From Cloacibacillus porcorum (lineage in GTDB: Bacteria > Synergistota > Synergistia > Synergistales > Synergistaceae), in contig NZ_CP016757.1 in NCBI RefSeq assembly GCF_001701045.1, positions 2,692,219 to 2,756,218 of the forward strand: a DNA stretch of 64,000 nucleotides, in the 5' to 3' direction. Every line of letters starts with the position of its first letter. Positions within the stretch are counted from its first letter, which is position 1. The position numbers were made by a program, and so were the translations under genes. Under the pieces are notes generated by a model that worked only from the letters and a program-made list of their open reading frames with translations, did no database searches and was not told the origin of the DNA. Below are positions 42,236 through 51,483 of the stretch, one piece after another.

Positions 42236-42258
42236 GCAAAAATCCGACCGATTTTTGC
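42236..42258. repeat. Perfect 9-bp inverted repeat
   Basis: GCAAAAATC (42236-42244) and GATTTTTGC (42250-42258), between grdC and the PucR fragment on the minus strand. It may terminate the PucR transcript or act as an operator for grdC. Confidence 0.55.
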
Positions 42259-42313
42259 GGGCCTCCCATTCTGTTGTGGCTTTCCATTTTTGCCACTTAT
42301 GCGGGCGGAGGCT

Positions 42314-42703
42314 TTATGATTTAAGGTTTTCCATATCCTTCAGCGAGAATGCCACCCAGAGGTCAAAGGCGTCTTTAAATTTCCAGGGGTCTTTTCCCGT
42401 CAAAGCTCTGATCTTTTTAAGCCTGTATTGGAGACTGTTCCGGTGAAGGCGCAGGCGGCGCGCGGAACCGCTGCTTGAAAACGGCGATTCGCACCACTCC
42501 ATAAAGGTGTCCCGTATAGCTTTGTAGTCCGACCGTCTGTCGATATCCCGTAAGACCCTGGTGGTAAAATCACGCCGGGAGCTTTCTGACAGCAGCCCCA
42601 ATACGGACAACATATCTCCATATGTCTTTATATCGTCATGGAGGTCATAGTCCTCTTCTCTATATTCGCATAGCTGACAATGAGACAAACGGTCTATTTT
42701 CAT
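42314..42703 (-). CDS. Short PucR/CdaR-type C-terminal HTH protein
   Basis: 129 residues starting at ATG 42703 after AGGGG. The C-terminal LHRNSLQYRLKKIRALTG (about 89-106) is the PucR-family HTH_30 recognition region, preceded by a helical region (SRRDFTTRVLRDIDRR). Full PucR regulators have about 400-550 residues, so the sensory part is missing; a terminator upstream makes a larger gene unlikely. It could be a remnant or a natural short regulator of grdC-grdD, which lie downstream on the same strand. Confidence 0.7.
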   Translation of the reverse strand: MKIDRLSHCQLCEYREEDYDLHDDIKTYGDMLSVLGLLSESSRRDFTTRVLRDIDRRSDYKAIRDTFMEWCESPFSSSGSARRLRLHRNSLQYRLKKIRALTGKDPWKFKDAFDLWVAFSLKDMENLKS

Positions 42704-42758
42704 TATCCCCTTTCGAACAAACGCGGCCCCCGGTATCAAGCGCCTCTACTAGAGCCTC

Positions 42759-42797
42759 TTAAAAAGGCGCGGCCTGCGTTTTCACAGGCCGCGCCTT
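42759..42797 (-). terminator. Terminator downstream of dapF
   Basis: An 11-bp perfect stem, GGCGCGGCCTG (42766-42776) and CAGGCCGCGCC (42785-42795), with T run on the minus strand from 42761-42765. Confidence 0.85.
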
Positions 42798-43032
42798 CAA
42801 ATAGGGAGGAGGAATATCGGGGTTACCTTCAAAAAGCAGATAGCCAAAGAATGACAATTTTGTAACGGCCGCCAAAGCGCGCTCGCTAAATCTTCCTACA
42901 GCGGCGGAAAATTTTCTTCCGGCAAAGAAATTTCCCGTGCTGGCCATCCATCTAAAGGCTGGCGTTCGGCCACAAATATCCTCAGCAGGGGCCGCCCTTC
43001 CGTCAGGCTGCGGATTTTTTGTGCGGACAGCT

Positions 43033-43120
43033 CCTTCTTTACGAACTAAAGTTATTATACAGAAGAGAAGGAAAGCTATGTTTCAGTTTTTTACCACAAA
43101 AATGTCTCTATCGACGCAAA
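43033..43120. repeat. Decayed repeat, copy 1
   Basis: Aligns by eye with 55810-55896 at about 70-75% identity. Both carry GAAGGAA, then ATG or GTG and a frame beginning MFQFFT, which soon becomes closed or nonsensical. Possibly the 5' end of a lost gene or element. Confidence 0.45.
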
Positions 43121-43151
43121 CGGGGTTCGTGGCTGACGGCATAGGACAAAA

Positions 43152-43985
43152 TCAGAGAAGCGCCTCCGGCATAATCGATATCTCCGCGACGGCGACGGCG
43201 CGCCCCTCAAGCTTCGGCAGGATATCCCCATTTTCACTCCGCAAAAGGCTCACGCCGTTCACGCCGCCGGGGTTCTTAACGCGAACATCCGGCCCCGTGC
43301 GTCCGGAAAGCCACGAGACGATCGCCGAGGCCACCGAACCGGTGCCGCAGGAGAGCGTCATATCCTCCACTCCGCGCTCGTATGTCATGATGTCGATCAT
43401 ATCCGCTTCGCCGCCCATGACGGCGAAGTTCACATGCGTTCCCTGTGGAAAGAGGTCCGATCTGCGGCGGATCGCGCGTCCGACCGGCGCGTACTCTTCA
43501 AAGCGGCGGCTCCTCTCGCGCTCAAAGATTACGCAGTGGGGGACGCCGACGGTGATAAAAGAGTATTCGAATTCATCCTCCCCCACGCAGAGGCGTCCGT
43601 CCGTGACCATGCCGCGAAGCGAAACAGGGGCGAGATCCATCGTCACGAGGCCACCGTCCACCACGGCGCGTACCATTCCGCCAAGCGTTTCGAAGGTCAG
43701 CTCTCCTGTCTTCGCTATCCCATAGTCCAGCGCGAAGCGCGAGACGCAGCGAGCGCCGTTGCCGCACATTTCACCCTCCGTTCTATCTGGGTTGAAGATA
43801 CGCATTTTAAAATCCGCGGCGGCCGAGGGCTCCGCGACGACCAGTCCGTCGGCGCCGACCGCCTGCCGCCGGCGGCAGGCCTTTGCCGCAAGATTTGAGA
43901 GAAATTCCGTGTCATAACGCAGTGCCATGTTATCTAAGACAAGAAAATCGTTCCCGTTGCCGTTCATCTTAACGCACTCTATCAT
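43152..43985 (-). CDS. dapF: Diaminopimelate epimerase
   Basis: 277 residues. Two catalytic Cys: GEMCGNGARC (about 76-85) and TLSCGTGS (about 219-226). KMNGNGNDFLV at the start is also typical. It interconverts LL- and meso-diaminopimelate for lysine and peptidoglycan synthesis, in the cytoplasm. The order dapF after an aminotransferase on the same strand may link to the DapL-type pathway, though that aminotransferase is of a different class. Confidence 0.95.
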   Translation of the reverse strand: MIECVKMNGNGNDFLVLDNMALRYDTEFLSNLAAKACRRRQAVGADGLVVAEPSAAADFKMRIFNPDRTEGEMCGNGARCVSRFALDYGIAKTGELTFETLGGMVRAVVDGGLVTMDLAPVSLRGMVTDGRLCVGEDEFEYSFITVGVPHCVIFERERSRRFEEYAPVGRAIRRRSDLFPQGTHVNFAVMGGEADMIDIMTYERGVEDMTLSCGTGSVASAIVSWLSGRTGPDVRVKNPGGVNGVSLLRSENGDILPKLEGRAVAVAEISIMPEALL

Positions 43986-44110
43986 CTTATACTGCCCCCT
44001 CTGGAATAGCTTATACAGACCTTATACAATGGCTCTTTCCACAGCGGAAATCACCACACACTGAAAGTAAGAGATTTTCTCCGCTTTTTTACACATCTTT
44101 GAACGTAATC

Positions 44111-44162
44111 GGGACCTCCTGCCGGTATCGTCCTATGTCAGGAACTTTACCGCGGAGGCCCC
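44111..44162. repeat. Long imperfect hairpin after the aminotransferase gene
   Basis: GGGACCTCC (44111-44119) pairs with GGAGGCCCC (44154-44162, one wobble), then GCCGGTA/TACCGC and TCCT/AGGA inside. No T run. Possibly a 3'-end structure. Confidence 0.5.
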
Positions 44163-44198
44163 ATATATATCGTGCTATACGCTTTTTCTCCGAGCAGG

Positions 44199-45449
44199 CT
44201 AAATTCTCTCGGCAGCCGCCAACTTTACCGCAGTTGTGAAGACCTCCAGCGCCTGACGCAGCTCATCCGTCGGCGGATAGGTGGGCGCGATCCTGATTAT
44301 GCTGTCTTTCGGGTCCAGTCCGTGGGGATATGTCGCGCCCGCCGGCGTCAGCTTTACGCCGGCTTCTTCGCAAAGGCGGACTATCTTTTTCGCGCAGCCC
44401 TCCGGCGCCTCGAAGCAGATGAAGTATCCGCCCTTCGGCCTGCCCCAGCGGACGAGTTCCAGCCCTCCGAGCTCGCGTTCCAGCGTCTGAAGCACAAGTT
44501 CAAACTTCGGACGCACGATATCCGCGTGCTTTCTCATATGCGCCTCCACGGCCTTTTTGTCCGGCAGGAAGCGCGTGTGACAAAGCTGGTTCACCTTGTC
44601 GTAGCAGACAAGCTGGTAGCGGATAAGGTCGGCGGCAAAGGCGATATTCGCGGGGCTTGCCGCCATCGCGCAGACTCCGCCGCCGGCAAAGGTTATCTTG
44701 GAGGTGGAGGTGAACATGAGGACCCGGTCCTCCGTTCCGTGCCTGAGGCAGGCCTCGTAGATGTTGGCAAGCTCGTCCCGGTCGCCGTCGTAGAGGTGGT
44801 GCATACAGTAGGCGTTGTCCCATATCAGACGGAAGTCCGGGGCCGCCGTCTCCATCGCCGCCAGGCGCTCGACCGTCTCGTCGGAATAGGTGAAGCCGGT
44901 GGGGTTTGAATACATCGGCACACAGATCATCCCGCGCACGTCAGGGTCCTTAGCCAGCCGCTCGACCTCGTCCATGTCTGGGCCGTCTTCACGGGTCACC
45001 ACCGGAAGCATTTCAATACCGTAGGTATCGCAGATATGGAAATGCCAGTCATAACCGGGGACAGGACAGATAAATTTAATCTTCTCCAGCTTCGACCAGG
45101 GCGTGAACCCCTCCATCGGTCCGTTGATAAAGCATCTTTTGAGCGCGTCGGAGATCATGTTGATGCTCGAACTTCCACCGGCGAGGACCTGCTCCGCCGA
45201 CACGCCGAATATTTCGGCAAAGAGGCGGCGCACCTCGGGTATTCCCTTGAATTCACCGTAATTGCGGACGTCCATTCCGTTCTCGCAGATAAAATTATTA
45301 TCGTCCAGTGTGTGAAGCATCGGAATGGAGAGGTCAAGCTGGGCCGTATCAGGTTTGCCCCTGGACATATCCAATTTCAGGCCAAGCCCCTTCAGCTCCT
45401 CATATTTTTTACGAATTTCATTTAGATTAAGAGCGTTTTCCGACATCAT
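44199..45449 (-). CDS. PLP aminotransferase, Aminotran_MocR-like group
   Basis: 416 residues. A GGSSSINMISDAL motif for phosphate binding, PMYSNPTGFTY, IWDNAYCMHHLY (PLP O3' and N1 contacts), and Lys in TSTSKITFAGGG. The N-terminal MSRGKPDTAQLDLS is typical of the aspartate aminotransferase subgroup called type Ic or MocR-like. It is probably an aspartate or aromatic aminotransferase. The start at 45449 follows AAGGGGGAA. It is downstream of the hydroxyacid dehydrogenase, so both may process 2-oxo acids. Confidence 0.9.
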   Translation of the reverse strand: MMSENALNLNEIRKKYEELKGLGLKLDMSRGKPDTAQLDLSIPMLHTLDDNNFICENGMDVRNYGEFKGIPEVRRLFAEIFGVSAEQVLAGGSSSINMISDALKRCFINGPMEGFTPWSKLEKIKFICPVPGYDWHFHICDTYGIEMLPVVTREDGPDMDEVERLAKDPDVRGMICVPMYSNPTGFTYSDETVERLAAMETAAPDFRLIWDNAYCMHHLYDGDRDELANIYEACLRHGTEDRVLMFTSTSKITFAGGGVCAMAASPANIAFAADLIRYQLVCYDKVNQLCHTRFLPDKKAVEAHMRKHADIVRPKFELVLQTLERELGGLELVRWGRPKGGYFICFEAPEGCAKKIVRLCEEAGVKLTPAGATYPHGLDPKDSIIRIAPTYPPTDELRQALEVFTTAVKLAAAERI

Positions 45450-45556
45450 ATATTCCCCCTTGATCAGCCCGCCGCAGTTTTTCCGCGGCGGACGCAGATT
45501 ATTATATATCACGCGGCATCGCCGCCCAAAAGGAGGCTCGCATCACAAATAAGGAC

Positions 45557-46534
45557 TTATTTATTGACGATGTTGATACATTCGCCCGCTATATATGCCT
45601 TCGCGTTCGCAACGGCGCAGTCGATGATTCTCTGCCGGCATTCCTTCGAGGCCCAGGAGATGTGCGGCGTGATGATGCAGTTCTTGGCGTTAAGCAGCGG
45701 ATTGTCTTTCGTGATCGGTTCCGAAGAGACGACGTCGACGGCTGCCACCGAGACCTTGCCGGAGTTCAGCGCATCCGCCAGATCCTGCTCCACCACTATC
45801 TGCCCGCGGCTGTTGTTGACGATTATCACACCGTCCTTCATTTTTTCTATATTGTTCTTGTTGATAAGCCCTTTGCTGAACGGATTCAGCGGCATATGCA
45901 CCGCAATGACGTCGGAGGAGGCCAGCAGCGTTTCAAAATCGACGTAATCGGCCACGGCGCGGCCGGCGTTCGTGGGATAGGGGTCATAGGCCAGCACCTT
46001 CATACCGAGTGCGCCCGCGGTGGCGGCCGTGCGGGTGCCGATCTTACCGAGGCCCAAGATCCCCAGGGTCTTTCCGTCGAGTTCGATCAGCGGATAATCC
46101 CAGTAGCACCAGTCTATGTTGTTTTCCCATTTGCCGGCATGCACGGTCTCGCTGTGATGGCCTATATGGAGGCAGGCCTCCAGCATCAGCGCAATCGCGT
46201 ACTGGCTCACCGCCGCGCTGCCGTATGTGGGGATATTGGCGACGGGGATGCCCTTTTCCTTCGCGTAGGCGACGTCGATGATATTATAACCGGTCGCCAG
46301 CATGTTGATGAATTTTACGCTCGGGCAGGCGTCAATGATATTTTTCGTGATCGGCACCTTTTTCGTGTAGACCAGTTCGGCGTCTCCGATACGCGCTATA
46401 ACCTCCTGCTCGTCCGTCTGCGACGTGCGGTCGTATACGGTCAGATCGCCCAGAGCGCCCAATTCGTCCCAGCTCAAATCGTCTGAATTTACGGTAAAAC
46501 CATCCAAAACGACTATCTTTTTCTTCTCCTGCAT
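45557..46534 (-). CDS. D-2-hydroxyacid dehydrogenase
   Basis: 325 residues. NAD fold LGILGLGKIGTRTA (about 153-166), then the catalytic Arg in NNSRGQIVVE (about 238-247), Glu in SSEPI and His in ITPHISWAS (about 296). These match the glycerate/hydroxypyruvate and D-lactate dehydrogenase group. It would oxidise D-2-hydroxy acids formed by the LarA-like isomerase upstream, or reduce 2-oxo acids. The start follows AAGGTGG. Confidence 0.93.
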   Translation of the reverse strand: MQEKKKIVVLDGFTVNSDDLSWDELGALGDLTVYDRTSQTDEQEVIARIGDAELVYTKKVPITKNIIDACPSVKFINMLATGYNIIDVAYAKEKGIPVANIPTYGSAAVSQYAIALMLEACLHIGHHSETVHAGKWENNIDWCYWDYPLIELDGKTLGILGLGKIGTRTAATAGALGMKVLAYDPYPTNAGRAVADYVDFETLLASSDVIAVHMPLNPFSKGLINKNNIEKMKDGVIIVNNSRGQIVVEQDLADALNSGKVSVAAVDVVSSEPITKDNPLLNAKNCIITPHISWASKECRQRIIDCAVANAKAYIAGECINIVNK

Positions 46535-46621
46535 AACGTAACCACCTTCATATAATTTTTTATAAATTCGTTATCCGCGCCGCGCCTGCGCGCTGGCCGC
46601 GGTATGGCCTGTACTTGAGGA

Positions 46622-47851
46622 CTAAACCAGCGTCAGCCTCTCGTGCGCCGCCACATGATCAAGAAGGGCCTCTGAGACCTCTATCGTTTCAAGCTCAAGT
46701 GTATTTTTAATTTTCACGATTTTGAGCCTATTCCTGTCGGCTCCCCTCGCCAGCTGGATCGCGAAGCGCAGCGCCTCATCCTCTGAGTCGGCGGTGATCG
46801 GGATCTTGGAGCCCTCCGGCGACTTGACGGCAAGCGCGTTGGCGTACATCAGAGGCAGGTCCAGCTTATTCAGGACTTTGCGCGTTATCACATCGAAGAT
46901 GCCCACCCCTACGGCGTTGCCGTGAGATTCATCCGTGACGTCGAAAAGTACCATGCGTTTGATCTTCGGCACCGGCAGGACGAACTTTTTGAGCAGGAAA
47001 CTCTTGCCGAGGATATTGGGATCAAAGCCGGAGCCGGAGATGTTTTTGCCGATCTCTTCGACTATCAGGACGTCGATGTCGGGGATCATCAAAGTCGGCA
47101 TATTGTCCTTCGCAATCTTTACCAGCTCTTTTTCCCGTTCTATGATCTTTTCGGCGGGAATCGCCTCGATCATCGCCGTTTCATCGTAGGCGTTTTCGAG
47201 TATCGCCACGCCGAATCCGACGCTGGCGTGTTTCATTATCATCCCGGCGGCCTCGATCAGGATATCGGCGAAATTATCAAAATCCGCCTCGTGCACCGCG
47301 GTACAGCCGACATGGTTGCCGAGCCCGATGACCAGCATCTTGCAGACGCCGCTTTGGATATCCCCGACAAAATCCGTATGCAGCTTGACCCTGTTTATTG
47401 GCACGATAAGATCCGCTCCGAGCGCCGCGGAATCAAAGTAAACGTCTATTCCGCCCGACGTCCTGCCCAGGCGGACCACATCCACGGAGGTGACTATCTC
47501 GACGCCGATATTTTCCTCTGTGATGCCGTAAGAGGCGAGGACTTCGCGCTGGCCCTCCGGCGTTCCGCCGCCGTGGCTGCCCATGGCGGAAATGATAAAC
47601 GGTTCGCCGCCAAGTTCTTTGATCTGCCCGATGACCTCTTTCACGATCTTCGCGAGATTTTTGATGCCCCGGCTGCCAACTGCGACGGCGACCTTCGCGC
47701 CGGGCTTGATCTTCTCTGATATCTCTTTTTTAGTGATCTCCTGTTTTATATGCGCCTCAATGTCCTCAAGCCGCGGTCTGGAAAAACTTTGCCGGACCCT
47801 GTGCATTTGGGGAAGAGGGTAGTTCAGCTGCTCTTCAAGCAATATAGGCAT
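46622..47851 (-). CDS. Nickel-pincer-dependent isomerase, LarA (lactate racemase)-like
   Basis: 409 residues. The N-terminal DUF2088/LarA domain contains VAVGSRG, SAMGSHGGGTPEGQ (likely first catalytic His), RVKLHTDFVGDIQSGVCKML with His and Lys (Lys is the residue that carries the pincer nucleotide in LarA) and GLGNHVG. LarA relatives epimerise 2-hydroxy acids with a nickel pincer cofactor built by LarB, LarC and LarE, none of which are in this window. It is upstream of a D-2-hydroxyacid dehydrogenase, which suggests hydroxyacid uptake and oxidation. The start follows GAGGAGG. Confidence 0.88.
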   Translation of the reverse strand: MPILLEEQLNYPLPQMHRVRQSFSRPRLEDIEAHIKQEITKKEISEKIKPGAKVAVAVGSRGIKNLAKIVKEVIGQIKELGGEPFIISAMGSHGGGTPEGQREVLASYGITEENIGVEIVTSVDVVRLGRTSGGIDVYFDSAALGADLIVPINRVKLHTDFVGDIQSGVCKMLVIGLGNHVGCTAVHEADFDNFADILIEAAGMIMKHASVGFGVAILENAYDETAMIEAIPAEKIIEREKELVKIAKDNMPTLMIPDIDVLIVEEIGKNISGSGFDPNILGKSFLLKKFVLPVPKIKRMVLFDVTDESHGNAVGVGIFDVITRKVLNKLDLPLMYANALAVKSPEGSKIPITADSEDEALRFAIQLARGADRNRLKIVKIKNTLELETIEVSEALLDHVAAHERLTLV

Positions 47852-47911
47852 TTTTCATCCTCCTCGTAAGATAAGTATGCTGCCGCCCACCACGGGAAGC
47901 GCATACAGTTA

Positions 47912-47947
47912 CAGGCGGTACTTGGCATAACGCCCGTGTACCGCCTG
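47912..47947. promoter_or_regulatory. 10-bp inverted repeat upstream of the larA-like gene
   Basis: CAGGCGGTAC (47912-47921) and GTACCGCCTG (47938-47947), about 60 bases before the start codon. No T run, so it is a candidate operator or a 5'-leader hairpin. Confidence 0.5.
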
Positions 47948-47983
47948 CCGCGTAAACGATGTGCGCCCGATGGGATATATCTG

Positions 47984-48838
47984 TCATGACGGCCCAGATA
48001 TGCGCCATTCAAATTCAGTTGAGGCGGAGGAGAGCTTCGAGTATCGTTTAGGCGATACCCCTTCAAGCTTTGTGAAGGTACTGATAAAGTAACTCGTACT
48101 TAAAAAACCCACCATTTCCCCCGCAAGTTTCACGCTGTAACCGGCGCGCAGGAAATCCTTTGCCTTGAACACCCTCATATTGGTGATGAACGCCCTCAAC
48201 GTGATGCCCGTCACGTTTTTAAAAGTGCGTCACAGCTGTGATTTGCTGATAAAGAACGTGTTGGCGAGATTTTCCAGCGAAAGGTCCTCCGCGTAGTGCT
48301 CCTGAATGTATTGGACGACGGGAAAGATCCTGTCAAGCGGCTTTTTGCTGCGTGGAAGCGAGGCCTCGTTTTTCGTCGACTCATACAGCGCATTGATGTG
48401 TATGAGCATCTCCGCCAGACAGATTTTGCCGTAGACCTCCTTCCCATAGTCGGAACACTCCGGAGAGAGGTAATAATCCAGCTTTTTGATCTGCTTCAGC
48501 AGCCTCTCCAGCTGATCTTCTCCGAGCTGGTAACGGTGATTGAAGTTTCGGTGATCCAGAAAACAGGAGGTGAGGTCAAATCCGGCGGTGGAAACACCGC
48601 TCACCTCATCGGCGTCGAAGTTGATCGCGTAGAACTGATAGGGCTGCTCGTCGCTGGCGCCGTCGCTGCGGTGAAAATCCATGTTGTTCATGACAAAGAG
48701 AGAACCCCGGCGAATGGGATAGACCGCGTTGTTGATGTACATTTTGCCGCCGTCGGAGAGGGTCAGCAATATCTCCATCCCTTTGTGAAAATGCAGATTG
48801 CGCCAATTCCACTGCTGGGTACGAAAAATAATAAACAT
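47984..48838 (-). pseudogene. AraC-family regulator interrupted by one in-frame TGA
   Basis: From ATG 48838 (after GGGAG) the frame encodes an AraC ligand-binding domain (LHFHKGMEILLTL, RRGSLFVMNNMDFH), then the first HTH up to ISKSQL; a TGA (48230-48232) follows and the frame continues as RTFKNVTGITLRAFITNMRVFKAKDFL and the second HTH to 47984. Only one codon is changed. The expected residue is Ser or Cys, and TCA to TGA or TGC to TGA would explain it. Either the gene is newly inactivated or the TGA is decoded. It is upstream of, and probably controlled, the larA-like operon. Confidence 0.85.
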
Positions 48839-49161
48839 CGTGACTCTCCCTTCATAGCTGCAATATTTTAAGCTGATAATATCATACATCAGAACCCGTT
48901 AAATGGATACTATAACTATATACGCGCACTTGTCCCCGACATGAGCTGTGAGGCGGAGAAACGTGCCCGTCCGAATATCTGAATCTACGTCTGCTCCGCC
49001 GAGCGGATATCGTGAACGCCATGCCGCGCCGTTACAGACGGGTCTTGAATATCATGCACGGCACAAGTATATTTCAATCTCTTTACCGGCTATTATTTTT
49101 TCAAGGTGCGTGATATGCCGGCAGCGCCGGCTCTGAAGCTATGGAATTGCACCGTCCTCCC
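48839..49161. other. Gene-free stretch between the TAXI-TRAP operon and the AraC pseudogene
   Basis: About 320 bases. The first 60 hold the AT-rich leader of the AraC gene. I see no gene, and no strong terminator for the upstream operon. Confidence 0.4.
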
Positions 49162-49392
49162 CTACTCGAGACCGACGTCGATCCTTGCATCCTCCGCGCT
49201 GATTGAATCCGCCTCGATAACCACGTCCTTATCGCGGAAATATACGATGCCAAACACCACGACATAAGAGGCCAACAGCCAAAGGATGATGAACAGGCCG
49301 GTATGTGAATTCATCAGGCGCAGCTCTTTCAAAATCACCGCGAAAATTACGAATGCGATTAAAAACAGCCATCTGATATATTTTCTTTTCAT
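49162..49392 (-). CDS. Small two-span membrane protein next to the TRAP permease
   Basis: 76 residues: helix 1 about 7-25 (IRWLFLIAFVIFAVILKEL), helix 2 about 33-52 (LFIILWLLASYVVVFGIVY), then an acidic tail. Starts 11 bases past the permease stop, so it is co-transcribed with the TRAP genes and could be an accessory subunit. No family recognised. Confidence 0.7.
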   Translation of the reverse strand: MKRKYIRWLFLIAFVIFAVILKELRLMNSHTGLFIILWLLASYVVVFGIVYFRDKDVVIEADSISAEDARIDVGLE

Positions 49393-49402
49393 GGTTTATT
49401 GT

Positions 49403-51361
49403 TTAAGCCTCCAATTCTCCGCCCTGTTCAAAATCAAGGCCCTCTTTTTTATAAGCGAGATAATTGAGCGTCAGGATGATAACGCCTCCGGCCAGTCCCG
49501 CAAAGGTAAGATCCCAACGCGGGCTTAAGGACAGCAGCGAGCAGACAAACAGGACGGCTCTGAGTACAAGATTGATCTTCGCGAACGCATACCCTTCAAT
49601 GACCGCCGCAAAACAGACGACCGCAATCAGACAGCCGACGCTGTTGATGATAATATCCGCCGCAGAGCCGATCATGATCAACCCGGGATTATATACAAAG
49701 GTAGCAAAGACCAGTAACCCGGGAAAGCCGATGCAGAATCCCTTGACCGCCGTCTTCATCGGCCCGGCCTTGGCAATACCGGCCGCGGTGAAGGAGGCGA
49801 TCGCCACCGGCGGTATGATATTTGAAAGCACACCCCAGAAGAGCGCGTACATATGAGCCGCCAAAGCGGGAACGCCCATCTGCATAATGGGGGGAATGAC
49901 CGTTACAACCATGATTATATAGACCGCGGTGGTGGTCAGCCCCATGCCCAATATAACGGCCAGGACAGCCGCCAGAAGCAAAGCCAGCCACAGATGTCCG
50001 CCGGAGATGCTCACGATCTGCGTCCCTAATTTCAGCCCCACACCGGATAAGGTCGAAGAGCTGACGATGATCCCAGCCGCGGCGCAGGCCATCGCCGTCA
50101 CGACCGTCGCCTTGGCCGCCGCTTCACAGACGGAGAGGATATTTTCGGCGCCGGGACGGCTGCTTTTTTTCAGGAAGCTGACGATGAACAGACCTACTAT
50201 CGACCAGAAACAGGCGGTAGTCGCAGTGTAGCCCGAAACCAGGAAATAGACCAAGAGGCCGATGGGGAGCAGCAAATGAGCGCCATTCTTCAGGACGTCT
50301 TTTACGACCGGCATCTCCTCTTTTTTCAGAGGAGGGATTTTTGACTTGCGGGCATGGAAGTCCACGGCGGCGAAAAGCGCGAAATAGTAGCATAGCGCCG
50401 GGATGGCGGCAGCCAGCGCCACCGTTACATAGGAGAGCCCCAGATAGGCGGCGACGACAAAGGCGGTCGCCCCCATGATCGGCGGTGTGAACATACCGCC
50501 GGTGGAGGCGCAGGCTTCAACGCCGCCGGCATATGTACTCTCGTAGCCGACTCTTTTCATCAAGGGGATCGTAAATGTTCCGGTGGTCGTAACATTAGCG
50601 CAGGAGCTGCCGGAGAGCATGCCGAAGAAGGCGCTGCCTACCACCGCCGCCTTGGCGGGACCGCCGACCTTCGCGCCGAAGGCGCCAAGGGCAAGATCAG
50701 TAAAGGTGCGTCCGGTACCGGTCTCCTCCATGAAAGCGCCAAATATTAGGAAGAGGACGACAAAAGAGGCGATCGTGCCGAGGGGCATGCCAAAGATACC
50801 GCCCTCCTGCATATACATGTCCAGAACCAGTGATTTCAAACTTGTGCTCGGTCCGTAGAAAATCCAGAACATCTGTTCGCTGAACAGCGCCTGAAAGGTG
50901 AAGAAGATGGCGATAAGCACCATCGGCAGCCCCAGCGAACGCCGAGTGGCCTCCAGAACCAGAAGCCAAAGGATGACTCCCATACAGATGTCAGCAGTGT
51001 TGGGAGAGATGACCTGCCGTAATTCAAAGGCTTCAACATCCCAAAGATAGTAAATCTCCAACGCCAGACTCAACAGAATACACACGACATCGACAAGCGT
51101 CCATATACTTGGTTTATCGCTCCACGATTGGCGGCTGAGCGGGAAGAAGATGAAGCATAGCACCAATACGCCGGTCAAATGCAGGGATCTGTAAAAATGC
51201 GCCTCGGGATGGCCAAACATTCCGGCGTATAGGTGAAAAGCAACAAAGGCAAAAGATAATCCTACGATAATAAAAGCCAATACCTCTCGCGGGCCAAATT
51301 TTTTAGCCTCAAGCAGACAGCTGATGGCCGTCAGCGGACGAGCTTCTCCATTTTGTATCAT
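49403..51361 (-). CDS. TRAP transporter fused permease (4TM/12TM), TAXI type
   Basis: 652 residues. A DctQ-like N-terminal part precedes the DctM part, with GMLSGSSCANVTTTGTFTIP (about 239-258) and GLTTTAVYIIMVVTVIPP. It is clearly a different paralogue from the two permeases near the window start. It is accompanied by its own TAXI binding protein gene 120 bases upstream, making a complete transporter. The ATG follows AGGAGG. With the neighbouring reductase pair it may bring in that pair's substrate. Confidence 0.93.
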   Translation of the reverse strand: MIQNGEARPLTAISCLLEAKKFGPREVLAFIIVGLSFAFVAFHLYAGMFGHPEAHFYRSLHLTGVLVLCFIFFPLSRQSWSDKPSIWTLVDVVCILLSLALEIYYLWDVEAFELRQVISPNTADICMGVILWLLVLEATRRSLGLPMVLIAIFFTFQALFSEQMFWIFYGPSTSLKSLVLDMYMQEGGIFGMPLGTIASFVVLFLIFGAFMEETGTGRTFTDLALGAFGAKVGGPAKAAVVGSAFFGMLSGSSCANVTTTGTFTIPLMKRVGYESTYAGGVEACASTGGMFTPPIMGATAFVVAAYLGLSYVTVALAAAIPALCYYFALFAAVDFHARKSKIPPLKKEEMPVVKDVLKNGAHLLLPIGLLVYFLVSGYTATTACFWSIVGLFIVSFLKKSSRPGAENILSVCEAAAKATVVTAMACAAAGIIVSSSTLSGVGLKLGTQIVSISGGHLWLALLLAAVLAVILGMGLTTTAVYIIMVVTVIPPIMQMGVPALAAHMYALFWGVLSNIIPPVAIASFTAAGIAKAGPMKTAVKGFCIGFPGLLVFATFVYNPGLIMIGSAADIIINSVGCLIAVVCFAAVIEGYAFAKINLVLRAVLFVCSLLSLSPRWDLTFAGLAGGVIILTLNYLAYKKEGLDFEQGGELEA

Positions 51362-51483
51362 TTATTTTTGTTCCTCCTTTTAACATACTTTCTTACACAT
51401 CTAAAAGACGATAGACCGCAGGGAAACAGCTTCTCGTGTTGGAGAAAGCCGCTTCCCTGTCAATCATTTAGAAAAAGAGGCTC

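Larger units (their letters stand above)
42704..43151. other. Intergenic region with a terminator and a decayed repeat
   Basis: About 450 bases between dapF and the PucR fragment. It holds a terminator (42759-42797) and, at 43033-43120, an 88-base sequence that resembles 55810-55896, including GAAGGAA followed by a start codon and TTTCAGTTTTTTACC. No full ORF is credible. Confidence 0.55.

Noticed and set aside
48205-48240. Selenocysteine codon in the AraC gene
   Set aside because: The TCACAGCTGTGA palindrome is at the stop itself and no hairpin of SECIS form follows; nonsense mutation is simpler.
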